Source: Saposhnikovia divaricata
Lineage: Eukaryota; Streptophyta; Magnoliopsida; Apiales; Apiaceae
Direction of reading: 5' to 3'
DNA length: 64,000 bases
NCBI GenBank assembly: GCA_036435485.1
Contig: CM071600.1
Location: 66,275,546 to 66,339,545, forward strand
How positions within the stretch are numbered: position 1 is the first letter of the stretch; each line of letters starts with the position of its first letter. The position numbers were made by a program, and so were the translations under genes. Below the pieces are notes generated by a model. It had not been told where the DNA came from. It made no database searches and was given only the letters and a program-made list of their open reading frames with translations. Shown piece by piece: positions 59,336 to 64,000 of this stretch.

Positions 59336-59728
59336 AAAGATTATAATTAGTTCTTAAAGTTAAAGATCTTCACTGTTGGATGTCAAACTTCAACTTTCGG
59401 TATTTTTGTTTTCTGTTACATTGTATAAAGCTATTCATTTCTGTTACGACGGATTAAGGGTAACTTCTTTTCTTTCTCTTAAAGATGTTCTAATTCAAGA
59501 TTTTATATTTTATCAAAGAATTTCAAGAATTTTGTAGTATAATGGTACTCGGATACTTTAAGGTTTGAAAAGTTTTAAGGCTTGAAACGTACAGAGTCTT
59601 TTGGGTCCTGTCCGGTACGTGGCAAAAGTATAGTAGTGCTGGTTTGGGTGAGATACCAAACTACCCACATTTTTAATCCATATATCCAAAATGCCTATAT
59701 TTAGAATCGTCCGTTCTTTTTATCCACA
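59336..59728 (+). other. 3' flank of the transporter gene
   Basis: Non-coding; 3' UTR then AT-rich flank up to the palindrome array. Confidence 0.5.
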
Positions 59729-59732
59729 GGCC

Positions 59733-59904
59733 ACGCATTTTGGACGTGCGTATAGGGTATACGCATTCCAAAATTGCGTGGCCACGGACCACGCATGTTA
59801 CCAATGCGTGCCCTTTGTTAAATTCAATTCAGGAAGCGTGAACAGTAACTATGAATACGCATGATGATAATGCGTGGGGAGGGATACGCATTCTGAAGAT
59901 GCGT
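59733..59904. repeat. Array of palindromes ACGCAT-N7-ATGCGT
   Basis: Five 19-nt units lie at 59733-59751, 59761-59779, 59791-59809, 59857-59875 and 59886-59904, with half of a sixth at 59821-59839 (AAGCGT end only). In each, ACGCAT is followed by exactly 7 nt and then ATGCGT or a one-base variant. Unit starts are 28-30 bp apart except around the decayed unit. The first two units also fold together into a near-perfect 55-nt hairpin (59729-59783; GGCCACGCA with TGCGTGGCC, TTTTGGA with TCCAAAA, TGCGTATA with TATACGCA). Confidence 0.9.
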
Positions 59905-60161
59905 ACTCGAGGACATTGTTCATCGTCTTCTTCCCTGTCGCCGGTCGTTTTTTGCTCCATTTTTTCAACCACTTCGTGTGCTCTCTACATGCATCGAGCA
60001 ATTGCATACTATACACCAAACGAATCGTCTTTTCATCCTCTACAACCCTATAATTCTCAATTTCAGTTTGTTTTGCCGAATTAAAAAGTCACAAAACGAA
60101 GGTTGTTTTCGATTTAATTTTCCGATCTACTTTTGCACGCCCCTGCGGGGCCAAACAACAA

Positions 60162-60600
60162 CACTACACCATATATGCTCTTTAGCAACACCTAAAAAAT
60201 AGTGTAAAAAAGCCTGAAAAGTGTTGCCATAAGCCCAGAATTGGTATAAGGCTACACTTTTTCCAATTTCAGCGGTGTTGGATCTGCTCGTGTGGCCTTA
60301 GGTGGGTAAGCCAACACTTTTGCCACCCTACAGCCACATCGCTATAGATGTTGCATTAGTCATCTATGCCAACACTTTAGAGTGTATAACAACACTAAAT
60401 GGGATGTTGTAATAGACCTATTGCAACATCGATTTTTTCTTATTGCAACATTGGTTCATCAAACACTTTGTTTTTTAGCAACACTTTGTTCAGTATTTAG
60501 CAACATCATTATTTCTTTGGCAACATATATTTACTAAACGCTTTTCATATTTTAGCAACACCATTTTTTTTTGTTAGATGAATACAGTACAATAAAATTG
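60162..60600 (+). mobile_element. CACTA-type transposon terminus with subterminal repeats
   Basis: CACTACACCATATATGCTC at 60162 has the CACTA terminal signature. The next 430 bp hold many copies of AGCAACA(C/T) or TTGCAACAT and their complements (GTGTTG, TGTTGTA), the subterminal repeat structure that CACTA transposases bind. The opposite terminus, expected to end GGTGTAGTG, is not found up to 64000. 59906-60161, left of it, has no supported gene. Confidence 0.65.
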
Positions 60601-60864
60601 ACAATGCCAATCCAAATTCTAACAAAAACTAGAAACTAAAATTACTTCGTTAAAATTGAAATAAATTCCAAATATCAATAACTTACAAAAAAACATGTAG
60701 TAGCAAGATCACTACTTATAAGTCAAATCTTCCTCGTTTATTCATACAATACAATATAAATCTAAAGTATACCTAGCAACTAGAACATTAGCAACTGCAC
60801 AACGAATACAATCTTTGTCCCATTTTACTTGTAAAATAAATAACCATTGATAGAAGTTTAGCAC

Positions 60865-60978
60865 TTTAGACAGATATTCTGAACCCATTTTACTGGCCAA
60901 CTGTCCGTAGTCAAGACTTGTAGCAAAGTACTCTCGTTCTCTCCTTGTAGATGTCATGTCAGTATTCTTATTTATATC
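60865..60978 (-). pseudogene. Dynamin-related protein exon fragment
   Basis: Minus-strand reading gives DINKNTDMTSTRREREYFAT and then DYGQLASKMGSEYLSK, matching the middle of the GTPase/stalk region of plant DRP1-class dynamins (family pattern REREYF then LASKMGSEYL). AG at 60979-60980 and GTGCTA after the end at 60865 are plausible splice sites. The rest of the dynamin gene is absent, so this is a captured fragment and not a gene. Confidence 0.75.
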
Positions 60979-61144
60979 CTTTATTGCTCATCACAATTTG
61001 CAATGCCAGGTCCCTGTATATATGCTTGATTTAGTATATGTGTGGGTATAACAATTTTTACAAGGGATTATACTATACATATCATACAAATAAAGGCCAA
61101 GTGACACAGAAATATAATTAGATCAGTAGCAAATGATGCCATAC

Positions 61145-62072
61145 CTTTTCTTTTGCGATCTCTGCAGAGGCTTCATTGCTGAGAACATTACTAGACAAGT
61201 TTGACTTCCCAAATACATCGGCCTGCTCAAGAGATGCATACATCAATTTTGTGGTGTCCAGTAAAAATCGATCACCTCCATGCCTAGCTATGAACGAAAC
61301 GGAAACAGGAGACTTGTCTTGTAATCCCATTGGTATAGTAACCTACAACAAGAGAGGAGAAAAATAGATGAGAAAGCTGTTCAAGACATCATTATAGCCA
61401 AGCAGAAATATCAATCTAGGCAAAATGCTAAAAAATCTGACAAGACAGATTTGTAATGCCACATAACAGGTGGACTAAGATTGAGATTGAGAACCTGACA
61501 ACAACCAGACATGCTAGCTAAACTCATCAAAGAAAATGTACGAATTAGATAGTCTTCTGATGAAATCTCATTCGCGCCAAGTTTTGGAGGAGGATGTAAA
61601 ACTGATGGGATCACTAGTTAATAATAGGAAGGTCTAAGGTCGATTGATCACCTGATATGTTATACAATAGAGGCTTGATATCCAATATGATAATGGGTAT
61701 CAATTGGTAAACGCCAATATTATACACTACACTTAGACTTAGATAAAGAAAGTTGTACAAATACAAGTCACATTAGCTAATGCAGCTGCTTCTAGTTGCT
61801 GAAATTCTACTTCCAATGGAACAACTTGGACTATACTTAGTAATAACAGAATATGAATATTGTTTTAACATACATCAATGTTCCAATTAAATTAAGCACA
61901 TACCTTCAAAAGAGCATTTAGAGCCGATCTCAATTCATTCCTCACACTCTGGATGTTTTCAATTTCAGCAATTGTCATATCCAGACTATCATGCATTCGT
62001 GCTGTCACAACAGTGTCTAGACTAGGCTTCTCAGACTTTATCCATTCCCCATGGTTATTTTTAAACTCATGT
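61145..62072 (-). pseudogene. OEP64/TOC64-like amidase fragment, three exons
   Basis: Three consecutive exons, 62072-61904, 61613-61495 and 61342-61145, read as the end of the amidase-like domain and the linker to the TPR part of the outer-envelope protein OEP64 (a receptor for Hsp90-bound preproteins). Readable pieces are FKNNHGEWIKSEKPSLDTVV, HPPPKLGANEISSEDY, ASMSGCCQ, DKSPVSVSFIARHGGDRFLL and SNEASAEIAKEK. Splice borders are good (GTATGT, GTTCTC and GTATGG donors; AG acceptors) and the last exon is exactly 66 codons. The N-terminal amidase exons and TPR exons are missing on both sides. Confidence 0.8.
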
Positions 62073-62576
62073 CTGTATTACAAAACATTCAAAGTAATAA
62101 CATTAGTTTTAAGGTTTCATATGTTTCTGCGGTAATTTAATTGACAGAACATAATATACAACATGCATTATTAAGATAAAAACATGTCTACACCAACCCA
62201 CAGACACATGTGAGCTCCAACATATGAACACAACAAGAAAGAAAACAGTTTGATGCTCGATTCAAAGCTTTAGGAAAAAAAAGCCTAACTGCATCAATTC
62301 AATTACCAAATAACCCTAACTCTCCAATTACTTCACTCGCAACAGCTGTAGATGCACAATCATTAAAAGGAACATGTAAATTATTGTATGTACAATATAA
62401 TTTGCCATAGAGATATACACTACATTTTATGATAACTGATGCTACGTACATAGAGTAAGTTGTCAAACAACCCCTTTAAACAGTAAGGTATATAAGGAAG
62501 TAACTTAGTACGTTAGACACTAATACTCTGATTAAAAAAAACCATAAAAAAGTGGTATTACGCTAAGAAAACTTGC

Positions 62577-62772
62577 CTATGCTGCACAACCATGGCGTCT
62601 AAGAATTCATGACGATGATTATTTTTAATGATAAATGCCCCTGGAACTCCAACATTCTCCTTGTCCCAGTCAAAACTAACATCGAATGTTGCATCGGTGG
62701 CTGTTTTGGGGGTTTTTGAAGTCCAATTCTCCAAAATAGCCGGTTTGCCATGTTTCCCATGCACTTTGTTGT
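62577..62772 (-). pseudogene. Lipoxygenase (PLAT domain) exon fragment
   Basis: Minus-strand reading gives NKVHGKHGKPAILENWTSKT, FDVSFDWDKENVGVPGAF and IIKNNHRHEFLDAMVVQ. This is the N-terminal PLAT/beta-barrel region of plant lipoxygenases, whose signature includes FDWD and GVPGAFII. An AG acceptor precedes it at 62773-62774; the donor is a GCAAGT or nearby GTTTTC, so the left border is approximate. No catalytic-domain sequence is present. Confidence 0.8.
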
Positions 62773-63225
62773 CTATAAACACCAGATGTAGCAATAGTAT
62801 GCAACAAATACAGAAGAAGTGTCATCTTATCAAAGGCTTGCAGAATTTCGGTAACAAAATAGGAAAAAACAATGAACAACATGCACCCTTTGACTTGCAT
62901 CAGTTATAATAGATCTTTTGCCTGGTTGACTCATATTTACCTTACACAACAATATTTCTGATCTCATTTACAACTACAATGTTCATTTTAAATCATTGCA
63001 CAAGCTACAACGTTTTTATCCAAAAAGCAAACACATACCTTGAGATTATCATATCCACCAATCAAACAACAATATGTATAACATACAACCAAATACATTT
63101 AACTTCATTATTTTCCCTAACACTTCTAATCCACAAAACCTCTCGAGCCTAAGCAAAAATTTTCACAAACAAACTCCAATACTATCACCACGACTCAATT
63201 CAACTCAATAAAAATGACATTGTAC

Positions 63226-63370
63226 CTTCAAATCAGCACCAGAACAAAAAACCCTCGGCACGGAACTACAAATCATCATAACATTAACAGAAGCATCCCT
63301 ATACACAACTTCAAAAACATTCTGTAATCCCCTCAACATTTCCTTCCCAATCGCATTTTTCGCTTCAGGC
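63226..63370 (-). pseudogene. Enoyl-CoA hydratase (AUH-like) exon fragment
   Basis: A 145-nt exon with AG acceptor and GTACAA donor reads RPEAKNAIGKEMLRGLQNVF and then SSVPRVFCSGADLK. It matches the N-terminal region of mitochondrial enoyl-CoA/methylglutaconyl-CoA hydratases, including the CSGADLK oxyanion-hole segment. The rest of the gene is absent. Confidence 0.82.
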
Positions 63371-63475
63371 CTAAAACAAAATCAAGTGAAATGAACAGCT
63401 TGAAGTACCACTATACAATGAGGACCAAGTGTGTAAACCAGAGAGAACTAACAACATGATTCCAGAAGTGTTTAC

Positions 63476-63551
63476 CTTCAAAGTCTCCAGAATCATTACC
63501 ATCATCATCTTTCCTTTTAACGGACGAGGCACCGAAACAGCTGCAACTCAT
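63476..63551 (-). pseudogene. Unidentified first-exon fragment with ATG
   Basis: ATG at 63549-63551 opens MSCSCFGASSVKRKDDDGND and continues SGDFEG to a GTAAAC donor. The Cys-rich start is like N-termini of some plant receptor-like cytoplasmic kinases, but this is only a resemblance. Splicing to the enoyl-CoA hydratase exon would put that exon out of its native frame. Confidence 0.4.
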
Positions 63552-63953
63552 GTCCGCAAGTCTGTTGCAGCTAGGCTAACTTTCAGCCACTAAAACAACA
63601 CATTTATGAGACCAAATATCAAAACTTTTAAGAGGCTGCGATTTTGGAAGAGCAGATTAGAACCAAAGATGAATAGCAATGTGAACGAGAAAAGATTTAC
63701 TTGAACATAATAATACCTCATCTTTAATCCATAATAGTTAACATTTGGACATCAAGCATACAATTACTTGAAATAAGGCTTCAATTTAGTTACAACAGCA
63801 TCAAGCTCCTCATCCAAATAATTAGCATTCAAATAACAAATAAACCACATTCAAATAATTAGAACCAGTACTTACGTTCCAGAGTGAGAAGGCCTCCAAA
63901 TTAATTCAAAACAAACAAAAAAATCTAAAAAAATCAACAACACAGGTAAGCAG

Positions 63954-63958
<5 letters not shown>
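63552..63958. other. Right-edge non-coding sequence
   Basis: No gene or transposon end recognised. Could be upstream or intron sequence of the last captured fragment. Confidence 0.4.

Positions 63959-63995
<37 letters not shown>
63959..63995. repeat. (TC)n microsatellite
   Basis: About 18 TC units at the right edge of the window. Confidence 0.95.

Positions 63996-64000
<5 letters not shown>

Larger units (their letters stand above)
60601..64000 (-). mobile_element. Gene-fragment cargo of the putative Pack-CACTA element
   Basis: Exon pieces of unrelated host genes lie one after another on the minus strand: unidentified ATG exon (63476-63551), enoyl-CoA hydratase (63226-63370), lipoxygenase (about 62577-62772), OEP64 (62072 to 61145) and dynamin-related protein (60865-60978). 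Intron sequence and splice sites are kept, so capture was at DNA level. Same orientation suggests one possible chimeric transcript. No element end is visible on the right. Confidence 0.6.

Noticed and set aside
59733..59904. CRISPR-like repeat-spacer pattern
   Set aside because: The conserved parts are 6-nt half-sites around variable 7-nt loops, not long identical repeats, and this is plant nuclear DNA without cas genes.
60742..62794. Single functional minus-strand gene built from the OEP64, lipoxygenase and dynamin exons
   Set aside because: The exons belong to unrelated proteins, lack the remaining domains of each and do not join into one sensible protein.

Overview
This is plant nuclear DNA, most likely from a eudicot. 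The evidence is the AT-rich composition, split genes with GT-AG introns, plant-only families (CBSCBSPB, NPC phospholipase C, nodulin-like/NFD4 transporter, plastid DUF1499) and plant-type LTR retrotransposons, Helitrons, a hAT MITE and a CACTA end. An asterid such as an Apiaceae is plausible but is only an impression.

Layout. 1-22624 is a stack of three minus-strand LTR retrotransposons: a Tekay-like LTR and leader (1-4481) beside a decayed Sirevirus (Ty1/copia, about 4482-13533), which abuts an Athila-type Ty3/gypsy element (about 13534-22624) with one open 1773-codon gag-pol frame. All three lose their 3' parts on the left, as expected for serial nested insertion. 22625-24978 is intergenic. 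24979-30383 is a 14-exon gene for a CBSCBSPB protein. 30687-45749 is a Helitron cluster: many 5' ends, few 3' ends, a foldback element, a poly(A) retroposon, an opposite-strand Helitron, and a non-autonomous Tat-lineage LTR element (37971-44373) with apparently identical LTRs, a 5-bp target duplication and an intact gag-protease frame but no reverse transcriptase or integrase. 46685-48633 is a three-exon NPC phospholipase C gene. 49235-49315 (minus) is tRNA-Ser(UGA). 49461-51023 is a four-exon gene for a plastid DUF1499 protein. 51480-52145 is a hAT MITE, followed by foldback MITEs and an LTR-like triplicated repeat (54200-55750). 57050-59335 is a three-exon nodulin-like/NFD4 transporter gene.

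59733-59904 holds a regular array of palindromes (ACGCAT, 7 nt, ATGCGT). At 60162 a CACTA-type terminus begins. To its right lie exon fragments of at least four unrelated host genes, all on the minus strand with introns kept: dynamin-related protein, OEP64/TOC64, lipoxygenase and enoyl-CoA hydratase. A fifth, unidentified ATG exon follows. This looks like gene-fragment capture by a Pack-CACTA-like transposon whose far end lies outside the window.

The host genes do not form a pathway or operon; each is an independent nuclear gene. Exon boundaries come from reading splice sites by eye with preserved reading phase. Family names come from recognising conserved motifs, not from a search.
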